Assembly: GCF_022317005.1 (NCBI RefSeq)
Contig: NZ_CP081006.1
Span: 3,720,001-3,784,000, forward strand
Source of the DNA: Mycobacterium sp. IDR2000157661
GTDB taxonomy: Bacteria; Actinomycetota; Actinomycetes; Mycobacteriales; Mycobacteriaceae
Length of the DNA: 64,000 nucleotides
Direction of reading: 5' to 3'
Position 1 is the first letter of the stretch. Each line of letters starts with the position of its first letter. The notes below the pieces were generated by a model that saw only the letters and a list, made by a program, of their open reading frames with translations, had not been told where the DNA came from and did no database searches. Below, piece by piece: positions 52,181 through 60,119 of the stretch. A program made the translations under genes and the position numbers.

Positions 52181-53053
52181 TCAGCCGGAATGCCGATGGT
52201 CTGTCGCATAGGCCCGTACCACGGTGGCGGTATCGCCGCCGAGTTGCAGGAATTCTTGGTCGAGCAGTTCGGCGAGACTGTCGAGGGCAGCTGTCATCAG
52301 CGCGCCCGTCAGCCGTACCTGCGACTGCGTGCTGGCGGTCGCCTCAGCGGCCAGGTGGGTGGCATATTCGAGCGAAGCTGCCAGAGAAGCATCGGCCTCC
52401 AGGTCGCGGAAGTAATACGTGGCGCTGTACTGAGTGAAGTCGTTGCGAGCTTCGACGATGCTGGCAGCCAGCGAGGCGAGCACATCGACGGGGATGTCGT
52501 CGATTCCAAGGTCAGGCTCGGCCTGGCGTGCTTTCCGCAGGGTCGACAATTGCATTGCCAATACGCGCCGACGATGCAGGGCAGGGTATATCTCGAGAAC
52601 CCAGGACACCGCTGCGGTGAGAAGCATGAATCCGAACAGCGCCTCCAACGGTGCGAGCACGCGAAGCGATAGCGACAAGGGCACGATATCGCCGAAGCCG
52701 AGCGTGCCAACGGCGACCAGCGAAACGTACAGCGAATCGAGCAGATCGTGGCGTTGGCTCGGATCCAGCTCGGCGCCGTAGGCAAAACCGTCCGGCATCT
52801 GCGCAAGGTAGATAAGCGTCCAGCCAACGACGGCGACCAACCCCCAGGCGAGCACCACCATCGCGATGCCCAACGGGCCGGTCAAGGTCGAGATTCGGCG
52901 CTGCGGCGGGAGGAATCGCAGCAGCCGCCAAATCAGTCTCATCACCAGCGGCGCGATGATGCCGTGGCCGATCGGATGAAAGAGCGTGTGGAAGACGTCG
53001 CGCACTATCGCGACCACGAGCAACAGGCCGACCACGGTCAGCACCCACTCCAT
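52181..53053 (-). CDS. Two-TM ion-channel-like protein with TLGFGD filter
   Basis: A 290-aa membrane protein with hydrophobic segments at about residues 3-25, 58-85 and 130-150. The pore loop LYVSLVAVGTLGFGDIVPLS resembles the K+ channel selectivity filter TVGYGD but reads TLGFGD. The remainder (about 165-290) is a cytoplasmic helical domain (RKARQAEPDLGIDDIPVDVLASLAASIVEARNDF). It is likely a potassium- or cation-selective channel; the filter substitutions leave selectivity open. The downstream 134-aa gene may share the transcript. Confidence 0.82.
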   Translation of the reverse strand: MEWVLTVVGLLLVVAIVRDVFHTLFHPIGHGIIAPLVMRLIWRLLRFLPPQRRISTLTGPLGIAMVVLAWGLVAVVGWTLIYLAQMPDGFAYGAELDPSQRHDLLDSLYVSLVAVGTLGFGDIVPLSLSLRVLAPLEALFGFMLLTAAVSWVLEIYPALHRRRVLAMQLSTLRKARQAEPDLGIDDIPVDVLASLAASIVEARNDFTQYSATYYFRDLEADASLAASLEYATHLAAEATASTQSQVRLTGALMTAALDSLAELLDQEFLQLGGDTATVVRAYATDHRHSG

Positions 53054-53133
53054 AAAGCATGTCCTCCGTGTGCTGGCCGGTCGGTTTCATCGTCGGACCT
53101 GGTGCCTCATGGTGAGGCGCCCGCGTGGATCGG

Positions 53134-53361
53134 TCACACGGCTCCCACCAATCTAGCTAGCTCACTGGGGTGGGGGTGAGGAACGGGGGGCTCACCGCGA
53201 CCGCTGTAGCGTCGGGCGATGTGATCAGCGAGGGGAAGACAGCGGGTGATGACGCGATCACGCTGGCGGCAGAACTCATCGGACTCGACTGGCGTGTCGG
53301 CCAACTGTTCAAGCATCTCGGAGACGTTCCGGTAGTCGGAAACCATGGGTTTCGTGGCCAT
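53134..53361 (-). pseudogene. N-terminal fragment of a SigF/SigB-type sigma factor
   Basis: 75 residues align with the start of mycobacterial SigF-like sigma factors: DYRNVSEMLEQLADTPVES, then the region-2 start RDRVITRCLPLADHIARRYSGRGEP. Full-length sigma factors of this class have about 260 residues with regions 2.4 and 4. Here, after GRGEP, the reading drifts (PPVPHPHPSELARLVGAV) and stops, so promoter-recognition and polymerase-binding parts are missing. No continuation is seen in the other frames of the next 80 bp. It may be a degraded remnant, or a short protein that titrates an anti-sigma factor. Confidence 0.75.
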
Positions 53362-53506
53362 AACCGATCAGAGCGGGCGTGCCCGGCACCAGTGGCCGAA
53401 ATCCCCTCGGCACAGGGCACTTTGTACCTATTGGCTCCTGTCGCGCCGGGAGTTGAATGGATGAATCAAGGATCTTTCGGTCCAACATCGATTCACGGAG
53501 GTCAAC

Positions 53507-53713
53507 ATGGCAGGCAACGTCGCTCGCGTAACTGAGTTAAGCGCCAGGTCGGAAACCAGCTTTGAAGATGCCGTGAAGACTGGCCTCGCGCGGGCCAACG
53601 AGACGCTCCGTAATGTCAAGTCCGCCTGGATCAAAGAGCAGTCGGTGGATGTGGAGAACGGCAGCATTGCGGCCTACCGCGTCAACATGCTGGTCACATT
53701 CGTGCTTGAGTGA
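53507..53713 (+). CDS. Dodecin family flavin-binding protein
   Basis: A 68-aa protein with the dodecin pattern: VARVTELSARSETSFEDAVKTGLARANETLRNVKSAWIKEQSVDVENGSIAAYRVNMLVTFVLE. Dodecins assemble as dodecamers storing FMN/riboflavin or CoA; the Trp in SAWIKEQ is at the flavin-stacking position. A GGAGG lies 6 bases before the ATG. A strong hairpin follows 11 bases after the stop. The neighbouring sigma fragment is divergent. Confidence 0.9.
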   Translation: MAGNVARVTELSARSETSFEDAVKTGLARANETLRNVKSAWIKEQSVDVENGSIAAYRVNMLVTFVLE

Positions 53714-53724
53714 GGGCCCTTCTC

Positions 53725-53756
53725 GGCCAGTGGCTCACCCTGGGTGAGTCACGGCC
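53725..53756 (+). terminator. Hairpin terminator after dodecin
   Basis: GGCC-A-GTGGCTCACCC pairs with GGGTGAGTCAC-GGCC, giving about 15 paired bases with one bulge and one G-T mismatch, beginning 11 bases beyond the dodecin stop. No U-tract follows, in line with many mycobacterial terminators. Confidence 0.6.
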
Positions 53757-54204
53757 TGACTGGTTCAAGCCGTTGAAGGCACGACGAACGATTGCGGCGC
53801 CTACCGCACCCCGGACAGCCGGACGAGGTCATCGGCCGGGACGCCTGAAACGCTTCTCGTACGAGCCAACAATCTTGCCTCGCCGTCACACCGTCCGCTT
53901 GTCCGTTGGTGGCGACTTCGACTGTGCACGTAATTTTCTCGTGTCCATCGCCTCTTGGAGCCGTAGCCGGGCCGGCGAGCCGTGTCGGTGGTCGTCATTA
54001 TGCTGACCAGATGGCTACGAGTGGCAAACGGCGAGGCAGTAATTGATCGAGTGCCGTAAGTGTGCGGAGGGCGTTTGTAGCCACTGGGCGCAGTGTCCGA
54101 TGATGATTCGAGCGAAGATCGCGAAGGCGTGCCGGGATGGTCACGTGTCAGTTTGCAGGTAAACGGCGCCTGAGGCAGCTGCTGACCTGTACAGCAGAGA
54201 TAAA
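53757..54204. other. Gene-free stretch between dodecin and the IS element
   Basis: About 450 bp without a supportable gene. ORFs here are short, with no ribosome site and no recognisable similarity. It contains the left copies of two short repeats (54111-54145 and 54152-54170) that recur right of the IS element, and ends in the ATAAA target duplication (54200-54204). Confidence 0.6.
54111..54145 (+). repeat. 35-bp repeat A, left copy
   Basis: AGCGAAGATCGCGAAGGCGT... to GGTCACG matches 56418-56452 at 31 of 35 positions, in the same orientation. A second repeat (TTTGCAGGTAAACGGCGCC, 54152-54170) recurs at 56392-56410 with 3-4 differences. In the pre-insertion site the copies would lie about 142 and 75 bp apart, so the IS landed inside a repeated array. 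Confidence 0.65.
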
Positions 54205-54274
54205 TGTTGACGACGGTTGAAAACTAGGCCAGTTGCGACGGTCGAAAAGTAGGCCACCCATACAGATTGGATGG

Positions 54275-55516
54275 GTGATCTCCTTGGAAGACTGGGCCTT
54301 CATTCGGCATCTTCACCGCAGCGAGGGTTTGTCGCAGCGGGCCATTGCACGTCAACTCGGCATCGCGCGTGACACGGTGGCTAGTGCGCTGGCCAGCGAC
54401 GATCCACCAAAGTACGAGAGGGAATCGCCGGCCTCGGCGATCAACGAGGTGGAACCGCGGATTCGGGCGTTGTTGTCGGCCTATCCCCGGATGTCGGCGA
54501 CGGTGCTCGCCGAGCGGGTGGGGTGGACGGGCTCGATCTCCTGGTTTGGGGAGCGGGTCCGGATGATCCGCCCGGAGTACCTGCCCGCTGATCCGGTCGA
54601 CCGCCTCGAGCATCCGCCGGGTCGGGTGGTCCAGTGCGATCTGTGGTTCCCGGCACCCAAGATCGCGGTCGGGTTCGGTCAGGAGGCGATGCTGCCGGTG
54701 CTGGTGATGGTGGCCGCGTTCTCCCGCTTCATCGCCGCGGTGATGCTGCCCTCGCGCCAAACCATGGATCTGGTGGCCGGGATGTGGCAGCTGCTCTCAC
54801 AGAACTTCACCGCGGTGCCGCACGAGTTGTGGTGGGACAACGAGGCCGGGATCGGACGCCGCGGCCGGTTAACCGATCCGGTCACCGCGTTGATCGGGAC
54901 GCTGGGTTCGCGGCTGGTGCAACTCAAACCCTATGACCCCGAGTCCAAGGGCATCGTGGAGCGAGCCAACCGGTATCTGGAGACTTCGTTTCTGCCCGGG
55001 CGCAGCTTCACCTCACCGCAGGACTTCAATGATCAACTGGGACTGTGGCTTCCGACCGCAAACCGTCGTCGGGTGCGGGTGTTGGATGGTCGCCCGGTGG
55101 ACTTCTTGGCTGCCGACCAAGCCCAGATGCTGACCCTGCCACCGGTGGCGCCGACAGTGGAGACGAAGACGTCGGTGCGGTTGGGGCGTGACTACTACCT
55201 GCGGGTGGCCGGCAACGACTACTCGGTGGATCCGAGTGCGATCGGCCAGCTCGTCGAGGTGAGGACCACCCTGGCCCAGGTGACCGTGATGCGGACGGGG
55301 CGCCTGCTGGCTGCTCACGATCGCTGCTGGGCAGCGCGACAGACCCTGACCGACCCTAAACACGTCGAGACCGCTGCGGTGTTGCGTCGACAGTTCCAAG
55401 CCGGGCCGCCACCGGCGACCGGTGACCAGCTGGTGCGTGATCTGGCAGACTACGACCGGGCATTCGGCGTCGACTTCACCACTGCCGAAGTCACTTCTGA
55501 TGGTGAGGTGGCATGA
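54275..55516 (+). CDS. istA: IS21 transposase IstA
   Basis: A 413-aa DDE transposase. The helix-turn-helix HLHRSEGLSQRAIARQLGIARDTV is near the N-terminus. The catalytic core has Asp in VVQCDLWFP, Asp in LWWDNEAGIG and Glu in ESKGIVERANRYLETSF. A C-terminal beta-barrel-like part (VRLGRDYYLRVAGNDYSVDPS) follows. The GTG at 54275 is preferred; an upstream TTG lies inside the terminal repeat. It overlaps istB by 4 bp (ATGA). Confidence 0.93.
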   Translation: MISLEDWAFIRHLHRSEGLSQRAIARQLGIARDTVASALASDDPPKYERESPASAINEVEPRIRALLSAYPRMSATVLAERVGWTGSISWFGERVRMIRPEYLPADPVDRLEHPPGRVVQCDLWFPAPKIAVGFGQEAMLPVLVMVAAFSRFIAAVMLPSRQTMDLVAGMWQLLSQNFTAVPHELWWDNEAGIGRRGRLTDPVTALIGTLGSRLVQLKPYDPESKGIVERANRYLETSFLPGRSFTSPQDFNDQLGLWLPTANRRRVRVLDGRPVDFLAADQAQMLTLPPVAPTVETKTSVRLGRDYYLRVAGNDYSVDPSAIGQLVEVRTTLAQVTVMRTGRLLAAHDRCWAARQTLTDPKHVETAAVLRRQFQAGPPPATGDQLVRDLADYDRAFGVDFTTAEVTSDGEVA

Positions 55517-56301
55517 GCATGGCCGAGGATCCGATGAAGGCCGTCCTGCACTACGCCCAAGCCCTCAAGGCGCCACGCATCCGCGACGCCGCGGCCCGCC
55601 TGGCCGAGCAAGCCCGCGACGCCGGCTGGACTCACGAAGAGTATCTGGCGGCCGTTTTATCGCGGGAGGTTGCGGCTCGTGAGGCCTCCGGTGCGGCGAC
55701 CCGTATCCGCTCCGCCGGGTTCCCGACCCGGAAGTCTTTGGAGGACTTCAACTTCGATCACCAACCCGCACTCAACCGGGACATGATCGCCCACCTCGGC
55801 ACCGGCGCGTTCCTGGCCAAGGCCTCCAACGTGGTCCTGCTCGGGCCACCCGGAACTGGCAAGACCCACCTCGCCATCGGATTGGCGGTCAAGGCCGCGC
55901 AGAGCGGGCATCGCATCGCGTTCGCCACCGCGGTGGACTGGGTCGCTCGCCTCAAGGCCGCCCACAACGCCGGGCGGCTCCCGGCTGAGCTGGCCAAGCT
56001 GCGTCGCATCGGGTTACTCGTTGTCGACGAGGTCGGCTACATCCCCTTCGAACAGGACGCGGCGAACCTGTTCTTCCAACTGGTCTCCAGCCGCTATGAA
56101 CACGCCTCGCTGATCTTGACCTCGAACCTGCCCTTCGCCCGCTGGGGCGACGTGTTCGGTGATCAAGTGGTGGCCGCGGCGATGATCGACCGCATCGTGC
56201 ACCATGCCGACGTCCTGACCCTGAAGGGATCCAGCTATCGGCTCAAGGACACCGGAATCGACACCTTGCCCTCCGCACGCGCAGACAACACGGCACAATA
56301 A
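55513..56301 (+). CDS. istB: IS21 helper ATPase IstB
   Basis: A 262-aa AAA+ DnaC-like ATPase that helps IstA choose and engage target DNA. Walker A GPPGTGKTHLA, Walker B LLVVDEVGYIPF and sensor ILTSNLPFARWGDVFGD are present. It starts at an ATG overlapping the istA stop. Length is normal for the family. Confidence 0.94.
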   Translation: MSMAEDPMKAVLHYAQALKAPRIRDAAARLAEQARDAGWTHEEYLAAVLSREVAAREASGAATRIRSAGFPTRKSLEDFNFDHQPALNRDMIAHLGTGAFLAKASNVVLLGPPGTGKTHLAIGLAVKAAQSGHRIAFATAVDWVARLKAAHNAGRLPAELAKLRRIGLLVVDEVGYIPFEQDAANLFFQLVSSRYEHASLILTSNLPFARWGDVFGDQVVAAAMIDRIVHHADVLTLKGSSYRLKDTGIDTLPSARADNTAQ

Positions 56302-56417
56302 CCACAACCACGTGGCCTACTTTTCGACCGTCGCTTCTGGCCTACATTTGGACCGTCGTCAACAATAAAGCGCAAATCGCGCAGCACCAGATTTGCAGCT
56401 AACCGCGCCCAGGGGTG

Positions 56418-56452
56418 ATCGAAGATCGCGAAGGGATGCCGTGATGGTCACG
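56418..56452 (+). repeat. 35-bp repeat A, right copy
   Basis: ATCGAAGATCGCGAAGGGAT... to GGTCACG, 31 of 35 identical to 54111-54145. It is preceded by the second copy of the short TTTGCAG repeat (56392-56410). The rest of 56365-56530 holds no gene. Confidence 0.65.
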
Positions 56453-56530
56453 GACAGGTTCGGGGACAGTTAGTCGCCGTCGTAGCCGTACGCCAGGTTG
56501 ACGTCGGTGCCCAGATGCATACTGGGCTGC

Positions 56531-58258
56531 GTGCTGACAATCAACGCGGTTTGTAGCGACATCACCGCGCAGGAGGTCGACGCCGTAGTGAATCCCGCGA
56601 ACTCTGCTATGCGCGGCGGTGGCGGCGCGGATGGCGCGATTCATCGCGCGGGAGGCCCCGCGATCCTGCGCGACTGCGTCGAGCGGTTCCCGAACGGACT
56701 GGCTACAGGTGACGCCGGCTGGACGACAGCAGGCGATCTGCCTGCCCGGTGGGTTATTCACACGGTCGGCCCGAACTACAGCACTGGGCAGACCGACCGT
56801 TCGCTGCTGGAGTCCTGCTACCGCCGGGCGTTGGAAGTCGCAGACGAACTCGGTGCTCGAACTATCGCCTTTCCGCTCATCAGTACAGGCACCTTCGGCT
56901 GGCCGCGGAGGGACGCCATCGCGGCGGCGGTTGAAACCATCGCCGCCGCCGACACACGCGTCGACGAGGTGCGACTGGTTGCTTTCGATCCCGAGGTGCA
57001 CGACGATATTCGTGCGCGACTGGCGTCCTGGACTCCGATTCGCATCTTGCAAGGGGTTCATGTCCTGCATCAGCGCGGCTACCATCGGTTGCGTATTTTG
57101 CCGGGAGTGAGTTCCTCAGGGATGTACTGGCGCGTCGCTATCACCAGTGCCGACAATCTGATTGACCATGTGGACTACCCACATGTCGTCAACCTTGACG
57201 CCGTACTTCAGTACTCGACGGGCGGACTCACCGACTTCGCGGGCGGTGAGGTAACGGTCACCACCCGACCCGAGTTGGTCGCCGAACTGATCCTGAATGA
57301 ACTGCCTGGTACCGCTCCGACCGACGACGACCCCGCGTACGTATCCTGGTTCGCCGACCTAATGCGTCTTGTCGAGCAGTCCATGGCGCCACCCGTCGCA
57401 TACGCCGACTACTTCGACGCCACCGCGGGATGGGAGATCGGGTGGGGCAGCGGCATCAGGCATCCCCGCCCACCTAAGCCCGCGGCCAACACCCCAAGGA
57501 GATCCGCTCCAATGCCATCAGAGCCATCAGCCTCAATACCCGACGACAAAGCGAACGCCTTGTATCGACTCGAGACGATTCTGCAAAAGGCGACGGGGCT
57601 TTCCCCGAAAGCCAGCGCGATGGAAGGAACGCTTATCCCACGGGGAGACCCGCTGTTGCCTGGCGCCACAATCAAATTCGCCGCCGATCACATCCGCGGT
57701 GCCGACCGTGCAGCACTATTCTATGACGACAAGTACGTTCATTTGGGTGCCTGGCCGGCGGAACTGCAGCCGCAGTACACGTATATGTATTCGGATCCGG
57801 CAAGAGTCGACGCCCTCCTTGAACTGAACACTCACGACGGCTTCACTGTCGAGCCAAACTTCCAGCTTGCGCATCGGTTCGCCCAGCCTCTTCAACGCTG
57901 GTTCCCGACCAGACTGCTGTCCGCAGAGGACTACTTGCAGCAGTGGGTCGACGATGTCCACGACGGGCGCGCTGGTGGTCGAACCCGCAATGAGATAGCC
58001 GACCCTGGCTTCTTCCAGTGGCTGGTGGAGCGCCGGTACGCCCGCGCCGCCGAAGAGGAAAGCCTCCACCAGTGGCTGGACAGCAAGAAAGCTGGCATTC
58101 AGTTCCACGTACGCCCCGGCATCCAGATCCTCAGAACCTGGTCATATGACGAAGCTTTCGCAATCGTGGGTCAGGACGAGTTTGCTGCGCAGGTACGGGC
58201 CGCGACAAGCCAGATACTGATCACTCTCGGCCAGTCGCAGCTAGGCTCCCAGAGTTGA
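56531..58258 (+). CDS. Macro-domain protein with two extra uncharacterised regions
   Basis: A 575-aa protein. Residues 1-165 form a macro domain, binding or hydrolysing ADP-ribose derivatives: INAVCSDITAQEVDAVVNPANSAMRGGGGADGAIHRAGG and FPLISTGTFGWP carry the ligand loops, including the catalytic-type Asn and Gly-rich loop of MacroD-like deacetylases. Residues about 170-330 (LHQRGYHRLRILPGVSSSGMYWRVAI...YADYFDATAGWEIGWGSGIRHP) form a conserved actinobacterial region of unknown role. Residues about 340-575 hold a third domain with no recognised family (YTYMYSDPARVDALLELN, WFPTRLLSAEDYLQQW). GTG 56531 was chosen to start directly before the macro fold. It lies next to an IS element and a putative conflict cluster, so a defence or toxin-reversal role is plausible. 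Confidence 0.8.
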   Translation: MLTINAVCSDITAQEVDAVVNPANSAMRGGGGADGAIHRAGGPAILRDCVERFPNGLATGDAGWTTAGDLPARWVIHTVGPNYSTGQTDRSLLESCYRRALEVADELGARTIAFPLISTGTFGWPRRDAIAAAVETIAAADTRVDEVRLVAFDPEVHDDIRARLASWTPIRILQGVHVLHQRGYHRLRILPGVSSSGMYWRVAITSADNLIDHVDYPHVVNLDAVLQYSTGGLTDFAGGEVTVTTRPELVAELILNELPGTAPTDDDPAYVSWFADLMRLVEQSMAPPVAYADYFDATAGWEIGWGSGIRHPRPPKPAANTPRRSAPMPSEPSASIPDDKANALYRLETILQKATGLSPKASAMEGTLIPRGDPLLPGATIKFAADHIRGADRAALFYDDKYVHLGAWPAELQPQYTYMYSDPARVDALLELNTHDGFTVEPNFQLAHRFAQPLQRWFPTRLLSAEDYLQQWVDDVHDGRAGGRTRNEIADPGFFQWLVERRYARAAEEESLHQWLDSKKAGIQFHVRPGIQILRTWSYDEAFAIVGQDEFAAQVRAATSQILITLGQSQLGSQS

Positions 58259-58520
58259 GCCATGCCCGTTAACAACCGGGGCTGCAGAATTCGCTTCCCA
58301 CCCAGCGCAGCCGAATTGCGCCCCTGAAATCCGCACTACGAGTGCGTATTACGAACCGATCTAAACACGCGCAACGCCCGGCCTCACACCTCCGGTACCT
58401 CGGCGAATGGCAAGAGGCGCCGCATCGCGCAGGTAGCAGTAGGTCCCGGCCGATGGCGCAATCCCTGAGTGTCAGTGCCTGATGCTATCCATAGTGCAGT
58501 ACGCCTAGATGGAGGTAGTC

Positions 58521-59501
58521 ATGACGCAGAGCGCGCCGGTACAGATCGTCAGCGACAATCTGGTGCTGGGTCCAGTGACGGTGGGTTTTCAGAGGACGCT
58601 GCGTATCCCCGAGACGGGGTTGCATCCGCTGCCGCCGGGTCTGGGCCGGTTTCCGTTGCGGCGGGTCGCGGACTACCCCAGTACCGCACCAGCCGAATGG
58701 CTAGTTCGTGGCGGGGTGATGCTGCCGGTCTACCAGCGCGAGGCGATGTGGCTGTCGTTCAGTGCTTCCGAGCCCGCAGCGCTGCAGATTGGCGTGGGCA
58801 AGGTGTGCGCGGTTAGCGGCTTGCCGTGGATCGATCACCTCGTCGGTGACCCGCAGAACTACGTGGCGTTGCCCCAGCAGCCCTGGCTGGACGGCATCAA
58901 CTCGGGGGATGGGTTCATCCGCCAGTTCGTTGCCGTGCCGCTCGGTTTGGGCGCCACAGTCGAAGGACAGGTGACGGGGGAGGAGACCCACGGTGGCGTG
59001 CAACTCCGTGCTGTCGCTCTGACCGAGCAGGCGCTGGCGGCGTGGCACGCCGCACAGGCGCTGCAAGTGATGTGCTGCGAGGACCTTGCGGATGGCGGAC
59101 CGCTGCCGGCGCCCGCGGGGAGCAGTATGGGATTGGGGGCTGGCGGCCGGATGCGTCAAGAGGTGTATGCCGACGATCGCCCGCTGGCCGACTACGACGA
59201 GGACGGCGCCCGGCGGGTCTTCGTCCACCTGTGCTCGGCCGCGCAGTGGACTGCCATCACCGGTGAGGTGCCGCCTCCGACGCCGGTGGACCGGGATGCC
59301 TACGTGGACGCCGGGTTGCCGTGGTTCGACTACTACGACGCCGACGCCCGCGATCTCGCAGCCTCGAAGATCCTGGCGAACGTCAAGAGCGTCGGCAAAA
59401 AGCTTGGCAACGAGGAGGATCCGTTCGTCGCCGTCGACCCGAAGACGGTAGTCACCATCGGCGGGGCCAGCCACGACATGGTCACTGACGGGGAGTGGTA
59501 G
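58521..59501 (+). CDS. 326-aa conserved orphan protein
   Basis: A 326-aa protein without a signal or membrane segment. The conserved opening RTLRIPETGLHPLPPGLGRFPLRRVADY precedes LPVYQREAMWLSFSASEP, PQNYVALPQQPWLDGINSGDGFIRQFVAVPLGLGATVEGQVTG and HGGVQLRAVALTEQ; similar proteins occur scattered in actinobacteria but none is characterised. The C-terminal third includes a Tyr/Asp-rich DAGLPWFDYYDADARDLAASKILANVKSVGKKLG. GGAGG sits 5 bases before the ATG at 58521. It follows the macro-domain gene after 262 bp in which I see nothing else, and converges on the cluster at the right edge. Confidence 0.72.
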   Translation: MTQSAPVQIVSDNLVLGPVTVGFQRTLRIPETGLHPLPPGLGRFPLRRVADYPSTAPAEWLVRGGVMLPVYQREAMWLSFSASEPAALQIGVGKVCAVSGLPWIDHLVGDPQNYVALPQQPWLDGINSGDGFIRQFVAVPLGLGATVEGQVTGEETHGGVQLRAVALTEQALAAWHAAQALQVMCCEDLADGGPLPAPAGSSMGLGAGGRMRQEVYADDRPLADYDEDGARRVFVHLCSAAQWTAITGEVPPPTPVDRDAYVDAGLPWFDYYDADARDLAASKILANVKSVGKKLGNEEDPFVAVDPKTVVTIGGASHDMVTDGEW

Positions 59502-59811
59502 CCCGTTCCGTCTGGTCAGCCGGAAACTCGGGCCTCCGGCAGTACCGGGGCGTTCGAGTCCCCGGTGCTTATGAGTTGCGCGAAAAGGGGCCGGGATCTG
59601 ATCAACGTCGAGCTTGTAAACCCTGGAGCGGACGGCGAGCATTTGCGCCAGCACGCCACGATGGACTGCATGCCCTCCTGCCCCGAAGGACACTGGGACT
59701 GCGGAACTGCTCAGGTGGGATGGCAGGCACTACGTGTCGTGAAATCCCATCGACTGCCTGCTCCCGATCAGATGGCATGTATCCGGCAGCCTGACCTCGC
59801 GCCGCGCCCTT
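59502..59811. other. Gene-free spacer with a tRNA T-arm-like hairpin
   Basis: 310 bp between convergent genes. ACCGGGG (59544-59550) and CCCCGGT (59560-59566) pair perfectly around CGTTCGAGT, which resembles a tRNA T-arm but has a 9-base loop; no acceptor or anticodon stem can be built. It may be a terminator or a remnant of a tRNA end. ORFs in the spacer have no support. Confidence 0.4.
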
Positions 59812-60030
59812 CTACTTGTCGCCGGACCCTAGCCCGCCTTGCACGACCCGAATCGGATTGCGCTTCGCGTCATACTCCTTTTCAGTGCGTCGATCCGCCT
59901 TCCTCTTTTCGCGAAGGTTTTTGCGAGCTTCCGTACTGCGGAGCAATCGCTGGCAGCGCCGGCATGTTTCGACCTTGTGCGCCGGGTTCTTGAGATTGCA
60001 GAGGCGTGGCGTGCTTTCCGAGTAACTCAC
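59812..60030 (-). CDS. 72-aa basic Cys-containing protein
   Basis: A small protein starting at GTG. RLCNLKNPAHKVETCRRCQRLL carries three Cys, including a CxxC pair, and a His, followed by a highly charged helix (STEARKNLREKRKADRRTEKEYDAKRN). This suggests a compact zinc-binding, nucleic-acid-binding protein. It is the last gene of the minus-strand cluster, 89 bp after the 156-aa gene. No known family is recognised. Confidence 0.5.
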   Translation of the reverse strand: MSYSESTPRLCNLKNPAHKVETCRRCQRLLRSTEARKNLREKRKADRRTEKEYDAKRNPIRVVQGGLGSGDK

Positions 60031-60119
60031 TTATCGAGTGGCCCCGACGTCTGATGCCGGATAGCCCGCGCCGCGTTGGAGACACGGGAGGTGAGCTGGG
60101 GTAACGCCGAGTCTGGTGC

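Larger units (their letters stand above)
54205..56364 (+). mobile_element. Complete IS21-family insertion sequence
   Basis: A 2160-bp element with istA and istB. Its ends are 53-bp inverted repeats (54205-54257 and 56312-56364, 47 of 53 identical), each beginning TGTTGACGACGGT and containing two copies of an ACGGT...TAGGCC motif, as usual for IS21. Flanking bases ATAAA (54200-54204 and 56365-56369) are a 5-bp target duplication. Intact ends, matching duplication and intact genes suggest recent, possibly still active, transposition. Confidence 0.93.

Noticed and set aside
53710..54006. 98-aa plus-strand ORF after dodecin
   Set aside because: Starts inside the dodecin end, reads through a strong hairpin and has arginine-rich random-like composition.
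59544..59566. A real tRNA gene at the TTCGAGT hairpin
   Set aside because: The T-loop would be 9 bases and no acceptor, D or anticodon stems can be formed around it.
59565..59993. 142-aa plus-strand ORF between convergent genes
   Set aside because: Overlaps the 72-aa minus-strand gene, with no ribosome site or recognisable domain.
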